A stretch of 64,000 bases of DNA from Paraburkholderia ribeironis. GTDB lineage: Bacteria > Pseudomonadota > Gammaproteobacteria > Burkholderiales > Burkholderiaceae. The stretch spans positions 1 through 64,000 of the forward strand of contig NZ_CYGX02000023.1 in the NCBI RefSeq assembly GCF_900019265.1, written 5' to 3'. Positions 8,883 through 16,272 of this stretch are shown here, piece by piece (positions within the stretch are counted from its first letter, which is position 1; each line of letters begins with the position of its first letter). Below the pieces are notes generated by a model. The model saw nothing but the letters and a program-made list of their open reading frames with translations, was not told where the DNA came from and did not search any database. The position numbers and the translations under genes were made by a program.

Positions 8883-8910
8883 TTGTGTTTGCAGATCAAG
8901 CTGCTAAACT
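8883..8910 (+). promoter_or_regulatory. Candidate promoter of the GntR gene
   Basis: TTGTGT (8883-8888) and TAAACT (8905-8910) with a 16-base spacer read toward the regulator gene. The second GATATCTGATCA copy ends 4 bases upstream of this -35 box, so the regulator could control itself as well. This is a moderate match to sigma-70 consensus. Confidence 0.4.
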
Positions 8911-8990
8911 GAATGATGGTGGTCGCGCCGTGAAAGCGACGATCCGAAGGACACCGCGTCGTTGACGCGACTACATGTGGAGCAACGCAA

Positions 8991-9701
8991 TTGACAACCC
9001 AAACGAGCGACCTGCCCGAGTTCGAGGCACGCCGTCGCAGCTCAGACCTCGAATACATCTATGACGCACTGAAGCAGTCATTCATGATCGGTGAGTTCGT
9101 TCCGGGCCAGCGCGTGACACTTCCCGTCCTCGCTAGTGCTTTCGGAACGAGCCAGATGCCCATACGCGAGGCGACGAACCGACTGGTCGTCGCTCGCGCG
9201 TTGGAGGCACTACCGCGTCGATCGTTGCGCGTTCCACAGGTGACCACCGAGCGATTAGATGCCCTTCTGCCATTACGTCTGCAACTCGAAGGCGAGGCGA
9301 CACGTCTTGCTACCCGGCCGGGTTCGAAGGGGCTGGCAGTTCAATTGAAGAAGATCAATGACGAGATGTATGGCAAGGCGGCTCTAAAAGACGTGAAGTC
9401 CTTTCTTCGTCTTAATCAGCGCTTCCACTTCACCGTCTACGAGAATTGTGGAAACCACGATCTCGTGGATCTGATCGAGCTACTGTGGATGCGTTATGGA
9501 CCGCTAATGAATGTGGTGCACAACGGAGTGCTTTCCGACACTGGCAAGAATCGTCATCTCGAGTTGATAGCGGCCATCAAGGAAGAAGATCCGAAGAAAG
9601 CGTCTGCCGCCATACGTGCGGACATTGCAGAGGCGGCGGCGAAAATTCGCGAGGTCATTGCCGCTCAGACCACGCGCATGGAAGAAGGTGTTATGGAATG
9701 A
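8991..9701 (+). CDS. GntR-family regulator with FCD ligand domain
   Basis: This 236-residue regulator has an N-terminal winged helix (about residues 22-85, with PIREATNRL as the recognition segment). An all-helical FCD sensor domain (about 95-225) follows; the family usually binds small carboxylates or related metabolites through a metal-binding His cluster. The start is TTG at 8991 behind a GGAG site; a nearby ATG at 8975 is out of frame. The gene is divergent from cdhA, and the shared operator copies at the cdhA and importer promoters make it the probable local regulator. The inducer may be carnitine, a pathway intermediate or another amine. Its 3' end abuts the decayed LysR gene. Confidence 0.87.
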   Translation: MTTQTSDLPEFEARRRSSDLEYIYDALKQSFMIGEFVPGQRVTLPVLASAFGTSQMPIREATNRLVVARALEALPRRSLRVPQVTTERLDALLPLRLQLEGEATRLATRPGSKGLAVQLKKINDEMYGKAALKDVKSFLRLNQRFHFTVYENCGNHDLVDLIELLWMRYGPLMNVVHNGVLSDTGKNRHLELIAAIKEEDPKKASAAIRADIAEAAAKIREVIAAQTTRMEEGVME

Positions 9702-10274
9702 CAGGCGGACATTGCTTTGTCTAGACGCGGGTGTGTCTGGCGTGCCACGACGCACAGTTCAACCTGGCCGATGCTCTCGTGGCTCAACCCTGGATAGACG
9801 TTCTCCGGCTTCGCGGCGATCACCAGATCCACGTCCCCATCCTCCAAGCTGATAGGCAACTGCGGGCTGCTTAAAAGAGCATTGATCGTGAAGCCGGCCA
9901 TCGGACGACGCAAGCGAAACCCTCCCAGCAGAGGCGTGATCAGGGATGACGCCAAACTGGGTAGAGAGCCAAGGCGGAGCCAAGTCAGAGCCAAGGCGGA
10001 TCCAACCCGCCTCCGCCGAGCGCTCGTTACATATTTCCGTCTGCAGCTCATGCATCGCGTGGGTAATCTGGCGCCCGTGCCTGAGCATGGTCTGCCCGGT
10101 CGCGATGATGACGATGCCTCTGCTGCTGCGCTCGAACAGGCTCCCTCCTGCCTCGGCCTCCAGACGGGCCAACGCCTTGGACAGCGCTGACTGCGTAACC
10201 AGCGAGTTGGCCGCTCCGTGCAAGCTCACATGTTTGCTCAGTGCAATCAGGATGTGCAGATCGTCAAGTCGCAT
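9702..10274 (-). pseudogene. LysR-family regulator, frameshifted and 3'-truncated
   Basis: From the ATG at 10274 the reading frame encodes a good LysR winged helix (MRLDDLHILIALSKHVSLHG, then SALSKALARLEAEAG). Near 10,000 the frame is lost. Sensor-domain sequence (LRLGSLPSLASSLITPLL, then DVDLVIAAKPEN) continues in another frame down to about 9,725. The frames are reunited if 22 bases are removed, exactly the length of a tandem duplication at 9965-10008. The last third of the sensor domain is also missing, because the GntR gene ends at 9701. The protein cannot be functional. It may once have controlled one of the neighbouring genes. Confidence 0.8.
9965..10008. repeat. 22-bp tandem duplication inside the LysR pseudogene
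   Basis: AGAGCCAAGGCGGA begins both halves (9965 and 9987), and 19 of 22 positions match between copies. The period of 22 is one more than a multiple of three. That accounts for the frame change seen in the LysR remnant at this point. Confidence 0.75.
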
Positions 10275-10755
10275 GGCAGGCGGAACTGATCTGTGACGGA
10301 GGATCGACGATTCCGCCATGGAATCGCCACGGGTGAGTGCAGGAATTATCGCGCATGCGTTCAGGCTCTATAGTCCGTTCATGGGAGACCTCTCTCGAAT
10401 ACAACCCCGAGACACGGTAAACACCTTTCGTGGTCCATCTGACACAACGAGCGCTCTTTGCTCTCGGGCCTGTCTGCATTGATTCTGCCTTCGGGAGTTC
10501 AAGCACATGACGCCTGGCCGAGCAGCACATCACCTTGAACGTTCCGTTCTCGGACGGAGGGTCATTGGCGGTGCAAACGTGCTCTTGCAACGGCTCTCGC
10601 CAAGATACCCGGTCAACCAGTGACGGTGCTGAATCGGGCCGGCCCACGTTGCCACTTTTATTCGAGTCCTCTCCTGCACCACGTTTTTGAAAGGTCGGCA
10701 GATGCCGGCCTTTTTCATTTTCAGGCCCAGGAAGCAAAGCGCCGTCACCGTCGGA
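10275..10755. other. Non-coding region with a terminator-like hairpin
   Basis: No gene is supported in these 481 bases. At 10661-10681 the plus strand reads TTCGAGTCCTCTCCTGCACCA, shown here by position and end motif only: a TTCGAGT loop-like start and an ACCA end, resembling a tRNA 3' end two bases short of the correct T-stem plus acceptor spacing. A terminator hairpin follows at 10692. No 5' tRNA half is recognisable, so it may be a decayed tRNA or chance. Confidence 0.4.
10692..10720 (+). terminator. Rho-independent terminator without an obvious upstream gene
   Basis: AGGTCGGCA (10692-10700) pairs with TGCCGGCCT (10703-10711) with one G-U pair. The inner pairs open to give a four-base loop. 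TTTTTCATTTT follows. It points rightward, but no rightward gene lies upstream except the tRNA-like remnant. It also sits 36 bases beyond the stop of the leftward aminotransferase gene. Confidence 0.6.
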
Positions 10756-12138
10756 TCACACAGGGTTTGAACGTGTGGTGGCGAGCCACTGCGCCGCATC
10801 ATCGAGTGCCTTGGTTGCCGCATCGAACATTTTATCAATCTGGTCGTGGGTGATGATCAGCGGTGGGCAAAAATTCACGACGTCGCCCGACGCCCGCGTG
10901 ATCATTCCATGTACGCGCGCGCGGTCGCCGACATAGGAGGCAACCCCCGCAGATTGCGGGAACGACTCCCTCATGTCTTTGTCGGCGACGAGCTCGAGGG
11001 CGGCGATCAATCCGTGTCCGCGTGTCGTACCGACGAGGGGATGCTCACCAAGCGCCGCCACACGCTCTTGAAAATGTGGCGCGATTTTTTGCACTCGTCC
11101 CACCATGTCATCCTCCTCATAGATGCGCAAGGCCTCGAGTGCCACAGCCGCGCAAACTGGATGACCGCTGCAGGTGAACCCATGCGCAAAGATGCCGATC
11201 TTCTCGCTTTCGCTGATCATCGCACGATGGATTCGGTCGGAAACCATTACCGCCGAAATCGGCGCATATCCGGCTGAAAGCTGTTTAGCAAGCGTTATCA
11301 CGTCAGGCGTCATTCCGAACGATTCCGTGCCAAACATCATGCCCGTGCGTCCGAATGCGCAAATGACCTCATCGGCGATCAGCAGGATGTCATACTTTTT
11401 CAGCACCGCCTGGAGCTTTTCGATGTACGTGGCAGGCGGAAGAATCATCCCGGCAGAAGCCATGATGGGCTCTGCGAAGAAGGCTGCGATCGTATCCGGG
11501 CTCTCTGTGAGGATCAATTGTTCAAGGGACTCTACACATCGGGTCGCAAAATCCTCTTCAGTCTCGCCCGGCAGCCCGTACCGATAGAAGTCCGGGCAAT
11601 CCGTGTGCAAAACTCTGTCAATCGGAAGATCGAAATCTTGATGATTGGCAGGTGATCCGGTGAGGCTCCCTGTCGCAACTGTCACGCCGTGATAGCTCCG
11701 GGAACGGGCGATAATCTTCTTCTTCTTCGGTCTGCCCAGTGCATTGTTGTAATACCAGACTAGCTTGATCGCAGTATCATTCGCCTCTGATCCCGAATTC
11801 GCAAAAAACACCTTTGACATCGGCACCGGCGCCATCGATATCAGTTTCTCAGCAAGCTTGATAGACGGTTCTGTCGACTTGTGACCGAACGAATGATAGA
11901 AGGGCAGTTTACGCATTTGGCGATCGGCAGCATTAGCCAGGCGCGCTTCGCTGAACCCAAGCGCCGCACACCAAAGTCCACTGAGAGCTTCCAGATAGCG
12001 ATGCCCCATGTCGTCGAATACATAAATGCCTTCGCCGCGCTCGATGACCATCGGACCCAGCGTACGATGCGAACTCAGGTTGGTATATGGATGAATGTAG
12101 TTTTCGATGTCGCTAAGGTGTAAATTGGCACTTTGCAT
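10756..12138 (-). CDS. Class III (omega) aminotransferase
   Basis: This 460-residue PLP enzyme belongs to the class III aminotransferases (omega-amino acid, putrescine or beta-alanine:pyruvate aminotransferases). The phosphate-binding NSGSEAND is at residues 114-121, the pyridine-ring Asp is in IADEV at about 256, and the Schiff-base Lys is K285 in ITLAKQLSAG. ATG 12138 is chosen because GGAGG lies 7 bases upstream; an alternative codon 21 bases earlier lies before that site. Length and motifs look intact, although it sits among pseudogenes. It could move amino groups from polyamines or omega-amino acids, which would fit the amine importer nearby. No shared operator was seen upstream. Confidence 0.88.
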   Translation of the reverse strand: MQSANLHLSDIENYIHPYTNLSSHRTLGPMVIERGEGIYVFDDMGHRYLEALSGLWCAALGFSEARLANAADRQMRKLPFYHSFGHKSTEPSIKLAEKLISMAPVPMSKVFFANSGSEANDTAIKLVWYYNNALGRPKKKKIIARSRSYHGVTVATGSLTGSPANHQDFDLPIDRVLHTDCPDFYRYGLPGETEEDFATRCVESLEQLILTESPDTIAAFFAEPIMASAGMILPPATYIEKLQAVLKKYDILLIADEVICAFGRTGMMFGTESFGMTPDVITLAKQLSAGYAPISAVMVSDRIHRAMISESEKIGIFAHGFTCSGHPVCAAVALEALRIYEEDDMVGRVQKIAPHFQERVAALGEHPLVGTTRGHGLIAALELVADKDMRESFPQSAGVASYVGDRARVHGMITRASGDVVNFCPPLIITHDQIDKMFDAATKALDDAAQWLATTRSNPV

Positions 12139-12468
12139 TTTTTTGCCTCCATCCTTCAAAACGATTTGAAACGGCTCACGAATCCCTGAATTGCGAGGTC
12201 TTTCCGGTCATTTTGATCTCCCGTAGCGAAGCCGTGACTCCCGGCGAACCGGCAATATTTCTGCACTCGTATCGCTCTGGTTGAAGACCCCGTATCGTCG
12301 AAGCAAGGACGTTCACCAGCAAGCACGACACCGCTCTTGCGTGAGAAACATTCCTGTGACTGTCGTTGTGATTAATTTGGCGAGAGCCTCGATCGTCAAC
12401 CGACCTGATTGTGTCGCGCAATCCCCGAAAGTCAGCAACGGTGGCCGCCTCGCCGCCATTTCGCAGCA
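12139..12468. other. Intergenic gap, no gene recognised
   Basis: These 330 bases separate the aminotransferase start from the 3' end of the broken ABC ATPase gene. No open frame resembles a protein family, and no operator copy of the GntR type occurs. It must contain the aminotransferase promoter, but no clear consensus boxes were found. Confidence 0.5.
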
Positions 12469-13234
12469 CTACTTCAACCGTCCAGCGAGAAATTGCTGCA
12501 ACCGTTCGCTCCGGGGGCTACTCAGTATCTCCTTCGGGTCACCCTGCTCCTCGATCTTCCCTTTGTGCAAGAACACCGTGTGGTTCGACACATTGCGAGC
12601 AAATCCCATTTCGTGTGTGACGACAATCATGGTACGGCCCTCCTCCGCGAGCGCCTGCATCACTCGCAACACTTCACCGACAAGCTCGGGGTCGAGAGCG
12701 GAGGTCGGCTCGTCGAAAAGCATCACTTCCGGCTCCATCGCCAGCGCTCGGGCAATTGCTACCCGCTGCTGCTGACCGCCGGACAAATGCGACGGATACT
12801 TGTGCTCGAAACCGACCGAAAGACCCACTTTTGTCAAGTATTTGCGCGCGTGCTTCCGCTTCACTCCGATTCAATCCCAACACGCTAACCGGCGCTTCCA
12901 TGACGTTTTCGAGAACGGTCATGTGCGCCCACAGGTTGAAATGCTGAAACACCATCGAGAGGCGCGTCCGCATCTTCTGGAGTTGCCTCGGATCACTCGC
13001 GCGCAAGACGCCGCTTCGGTCGGTGGTCGTCCGGATTTCCTCTCCGTCGAGAGTAATACTCCCCGAACACGGCGACTCAAGGAAATTGATGCAACGCAGG
13101 AGCGAACTTTTCCCTGAACCACTGGACCCAATCAGACTGATCACATCACCGGCTTTTGCGCGAAGCGATACCCCTTTCAATACCTCATTCTCGCCGAACT
13201 TTTTGTGCAGATCGTCGACAATCAATTTGTACAT
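12469..13234 (-). pseudogene. Polar amino acid ABC ATPase (HisP/GlnQ type), frameshifted
   Basis: The first frame from the ATG at 13234 encodes the N-terminal half with Walker A GSSGSGKS and the Q-loop (SMVFQHFNLW). The second frame encodes LSGGQQQRVAIARALAMEP, Walker B VMLFDEP and the switch His (VTHEMGFA) through to a normal C-terminus. The break is in a CG-repeat run at about 12844-12850. Restoring one CG gives the family-typical EARARKYLTKVGL. All domains are otherwise present, so the lesion is recent or a sequencing error. The adjoining permease is also damaged, which favours real decay. Confidence 0.82.
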
Positions 13235-13271
13235 TCTCAATGCACTCCATCACACTGGCTAGCGCTAAAGT

Positions 13272-14033
13272 TCAATGCGCTTGCGGTTTAAGGTACGCCA
13301 TCAAATGTGCTTCCATCCGCCTGAAGGTCCATATGAGGACGAAGGCAATAGACGCGTACAGAACGGCTGCAATGCCGTATGCCTCAAAGGTCATGTACGT
13401 GGCGGAATTGGCGTCGCGCGTGACCTTCAGGATATCCGGCACCGTTGCGGTGAAAGCGAGGCTCGTGGCATGCAGCATCAAGATCACTTCGTTGCTACAC
13501 GCCGGCAACGAGCGACGCAACGCCGAGGGCAGGATGATGCGCGTATAGAGCTTCCAATTCGACATAAGTACCAGGTTGGAAACAGTAGTAATCGCCAGAT
13601 AGATTGCTCCGGCGACAACCGTGAAAAAGAAGAATGCCTGTGTGCTCTTGCCCGCGTCTTGCGATGCCCTGACGACGTCGGCGAGGCCGATGATCGACAC
13701 GAGTGCAGTTGCCTTCAGCAGCACCTGCCAGTTGTTGCCAACGCCAGGCAGCGCGAAGCGCATCATTTGCGGGAACATGATGCGGTGGAACACGCGCCAC
13801 CCACTCATCCCGTACGCGAAGCCAGCCTCGAACTGGCCTCGCGGTACCGACAGGAACGCCCCGCGGAATGTCTCAGTGAAGTACGCACCATAGATAAAGC
13901 CGAGCGTCAATACGCCGACACCCCCGGATGCGGTCCGCAGACGCCGCTGGGGCCAGACTTCGGCTTCCCACGACACCCCTGCATTCGAGACCCAGTCTGG
14001 CTCCGACGTCGCTGGACGAGGTAAGCCCCGCAA
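13272..14033 (-). pseudogene. HisQ/HisM permease chimera (internal deletion remnant)
   Basis: The 253-codon open frame is a chimera. Residues about 40-156 match the middle and end of a HisQ-type permease (LGFIYGAYFTETFRGAF, later LPGVGNNWQVLLKATALV). Residues about 158-253 match only the last 95 residues of a HisM-type permease (IILPSAL, NEVILMLH, TATVPDILK). The HisQ N-terminus and most of HisM are absent. The junction near 13,560 cuts the HisM EAA loop. Residues 1-38 look unrelated to either. A deletion between the two permease genes, plus loss of the 5' part and of the binding-protein gene, explains the structure. Transport function is very unlikely. Confidence 0.8.
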
Positions 14034-14257
14034 AAACGACCGGGCATCCGGCCTCGAAACGCCTCCAGACTAGCTAATTGTCTACACTTTTGTATTATAG
14101 TTTTCCCCAGTTCGAGGTCGCGAACAGCATCGTCGAGGGCTTATTAGGTGTTTGCTTACGAGATTGCTTCAGAGCTGCCGCGAACACGCAGCAGCCTGAA
14201 GCTCCGCGACAGCAGCATCGGGCTTACACAGGTGCCGCTGCGGATTAACTGGGTCCA

Positions 14258-14488
14258 TCAGTGCTTCAGGCCCACTTCAGCGAGCGCCTTGTCGAGCGAT
14301 GCTCCGGCCGGTCCAACGAAAGGCCTGCCCTGAAGATCTTCCGAGTCCCCCGACTGCTCGCCAACCAGCTGTCGCTGACCACCTCGATGCTGCGGCATCC
14401 TTTGCGGGTTCTGCCGTTGCTGGCCCTGCTGCTTTCCTGCATCCTTCGGATTGCCTGGTTGTGTGTTCGATTGCTTCGTGTCAGTCAA
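14258..14488 (-). pseudogene. Uracil-DNA glycosylase fragment joined to a small hydrophilic leader
   Basis: A TTG at 14488 behind AAAGGAG opens a 76-residue frame. The first 45 residues are Gln/Asn/Gly-rich (TKQSNTQPGNPKDAGKQQ). The end reads LVGEQSGDSEDLQGRPFVGP then AGASLDKALAEVGLK. That is the motif-A region of family 4/UdgX-type uracil-DNA glycosylases, where GEQPGDQED is usual. It stops there, leaving out the rest of the enzyme, including the later catalytic motifs. The leftward sequence 14034-14257 contains several stops and only faint further similarity. It looks like a small stress-type protein gene whose 3' end was replaced by a glycosylase remnant, or a badly decayed glycosylase. 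Confidence 0.55.
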
Positions 14489-14616
14489 GTCGACTCCTTT
14501 GTCCGGTTCCGTTGGCTGCGTTGTAAAACTGGCATCCGCCAGTTTGTTCAACGGCATCGCCTGAAGTCACGACGCGCCCTGTTTCAATCATCTTATTCAG
14601 TACTACTGCTCGGCTG

Positions 14617-14769
14617 TTACTTGTCGGTCTTCCTGGGAATCTTCGCGCCGGACTTGCGCGCCTGATTCAATGCGATCGCAACGGCCTGTTTGTGCGGCTT
14701 GCCATGTTTCTGTTCCGTTTTGATGTTGTGCGACACCGTTTCCTTCGAGGTTCCTTTCTTCAGTGGCAT
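14617..14769 (-). CDS. Small Lys-rich protein (MPLKKG...KQAVAIAL type)
   Basis: The 50-residue basic protein begins MPLKKGTSKETVSHNI and has the segment GKPHKQAVAIALNQARKSG, a pattern common in small uncharacterised Burkholderiales proteins (DUF6496-like from memory, not checked). AGGAG lies 7 bases before the ATG, a strong ribosome site. It is an isolated leftward gene, upstream of the glycosylase fragment. No function is known. Its charge suggests nucleic-acid contact. Confidence 0.75.
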   Translation of the reverse strand: MPLKKGTSKETVSHNIKTEQKHGKPHKQAVAIALNQARKSGAKIPRKTDK

Positions 14770-15015
14770 GATCATCTCCTATCGGTCGACGGGTCCAAAA
14801 GAAGCAACCACTTGAGAGTGCGGCTGCCGGTACGTTGCATGTAGCGTCGCAGCATAAGCCGTGCCTCGTCCATGACCGACCGCATCCCGCCGCACAGCGC
14901 ACGCTTGTTGCATGCCATGTATGCAGGACTCGCGCGTTTTCCCGAGTCGCCAGACGCCCCTGCGAGTCCGGCAAGCGGCGATACACTGGTGATCTGCGTT
15001 GCGAAGGAGAACATC

Positions 15016-15888
15016 ATGAGGCTCGTCGACTGGAACATTCAGTGGGGCTGCGGCGTAGACGGCCGGGTGGATCTGGCGCGCATTGTGAGAGAGGCACGCG
15101 CGCTGTGCGACTTCGACATCCTGTGCATCCAGGAAATGACGCGCGGCTTCCATGAGGAGCCCGCAGCCGGCGGGCTAAAAGGCGGTCCATCAGCCGATCA
15201 GTTCGCCGAGCTAGCCGCTTTGCTGCCGGAGATGACGGTGCTCGGCGCGATCGGCGCCGATCTGCCGTCTCTTCAGGGAGGCCGTCACCGCCGGCAGTTC
15301 GGCAATGCCATCGTGACCCGCTTGCCGGTCAAACAGGTGCTGCGGCATTCGCTTCCGTGGCCCGCCGATCCGGCTAAACCGTCGATGCCGCGCGTCGCGC
15401 TCGAAGCCGTGATCGACACTGATATCGGCGCGCTGCGCGTGATCAGCACGCACCTGGAGTTCTATTCGGAAAAGCAGCGGCTCGCGCAAGTGGGCAGATT
15501 GCAGGACTTGCATTGCGAAGCATGCGATCACGCGCGCTTTCCAGCCAGGGCCGAAAAACCGGACAGCCCGTTCGCCGACACCGCGCGGCCGACGAGCGCG
15601 ATACTCTGCGGCGATTTCAACAGCGCATTCGACGATGCCGCCTATCGCCGGATGCTCGAACCTGTTGCGCACGCGCCCGCTTTTGCCGATGCCTGGGCTT
15701 GTGCGCATCCTGGCGAACCGCGTGCTGCAACGGTCGGTCTCTACGATCATGAGCAATGGCCCGATGGACCCTTCGCCTGTGACTTCATTTTCGTCACCGA
15801 GGACCTGAAGCCGCGGATCGTGGCGTGCGATGTCGACCCGGCGAGCCGCGCGTCCGATCATCAACCGATGCGTCTCGAACTGCGTTGA
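15016..15888 (+). CDS. Endonuclease/exonuclease/phosphatase (EEP) family hydrolase
   Basis: The 290-residue product has the four-layer EEP fold signatures in order: RLVDWNIQWG at the N-terminus (metal-linked Asn), CIQEM (metal-binding Glu), ILCGDFNS with the catalytic Asp/Asn pair, and SDHQPM with the catalytic His at the C-terminus. These metal-dependent enzymes cleave phosphodiesters in DNA, RNA, lipids or inositol phosphates. The ATG at 15016 follows GGAGAACATC; an upstream in-frame start would add 48 unrelated residues. No signal peptide is seen, so it acts in the cytoplasm. The substrate cannot be deduced, and no operon partner is adjacent. Confidence 0.85.
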   Translation: MRLVDWNIQWGCGVDGRVDLARIVREARALCDFDILCIQEMTRGFHEEPAAGGLKGGPSADQFAELAALLPEMTVLGAIGADLPSLQGGRHRRQFGNAIVTRLPVKQVLRHSLPWPADPAKPSMPRVALEAVIDTDIGALRVISTHLEFYSEKQRLAQVGRLQDLHCEACDHARFPARAEKPDSPFADTARPTSAILCGDFNSAFDDAAYRRMLEPVAHAPAFADAWACAHPGEPRAATVGLYDHEQWPDGPFACDFIFVTEDLKPRIVACDVDPASRASDHQPMRLELR

Positions 15889-16272
15889 TGCGGACAAATG
15901 CCGAACCGGCAATCATGCGTCGACACGTGCAGGCGCGCCGTTTGCGCGCCCGGATAAAAATACGAGGCTGAATCGATGATTCGAGTCGACTCCTCTATTT
16001 TGCAATTCAAATACAAATTACATATAACAAACGACAATACAACGCTTTCAATACAATAATTACATTTATCCGACATCAAGCACGCATTCGTGAATTCATC
16101 ACAAAATTGGCATGAGACGTTTCCAGGTATTAACACGGAAAAGCGTGCGTTCAATCATGCAGGCGCTTAACAGTCGGCGTACACTCGTCCGCAGCCTTTG
16201 CCATAGCGCGCACTGGCTGCGCAACTGCCCGCTCGTCAGACGCGGGTTACTGGAGACTCAGGAGAACAATCA
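15889..16272. other. AT-rich intergenic region before the MFS gene
   Basis: No gene is recognised in these 384 bases. About 15,950-16,100 is far more AT-rich than the rest of the window and has runs of A and T with many CAAATAC-like and TTACAT-like segments. It probably contains the MFS promoter and may bind a nucleoid protein such as H-NS. GGAGA lies just before the MFS start at 16273. Confidence 0.5.

Noticed and set aside
14148..14333. 61-codon plus-strand open frame beside the glycosylase fragment
   Set aside because: No family resemblance or ribosome site; it overlaps the glycosylase remnant on the other strand.
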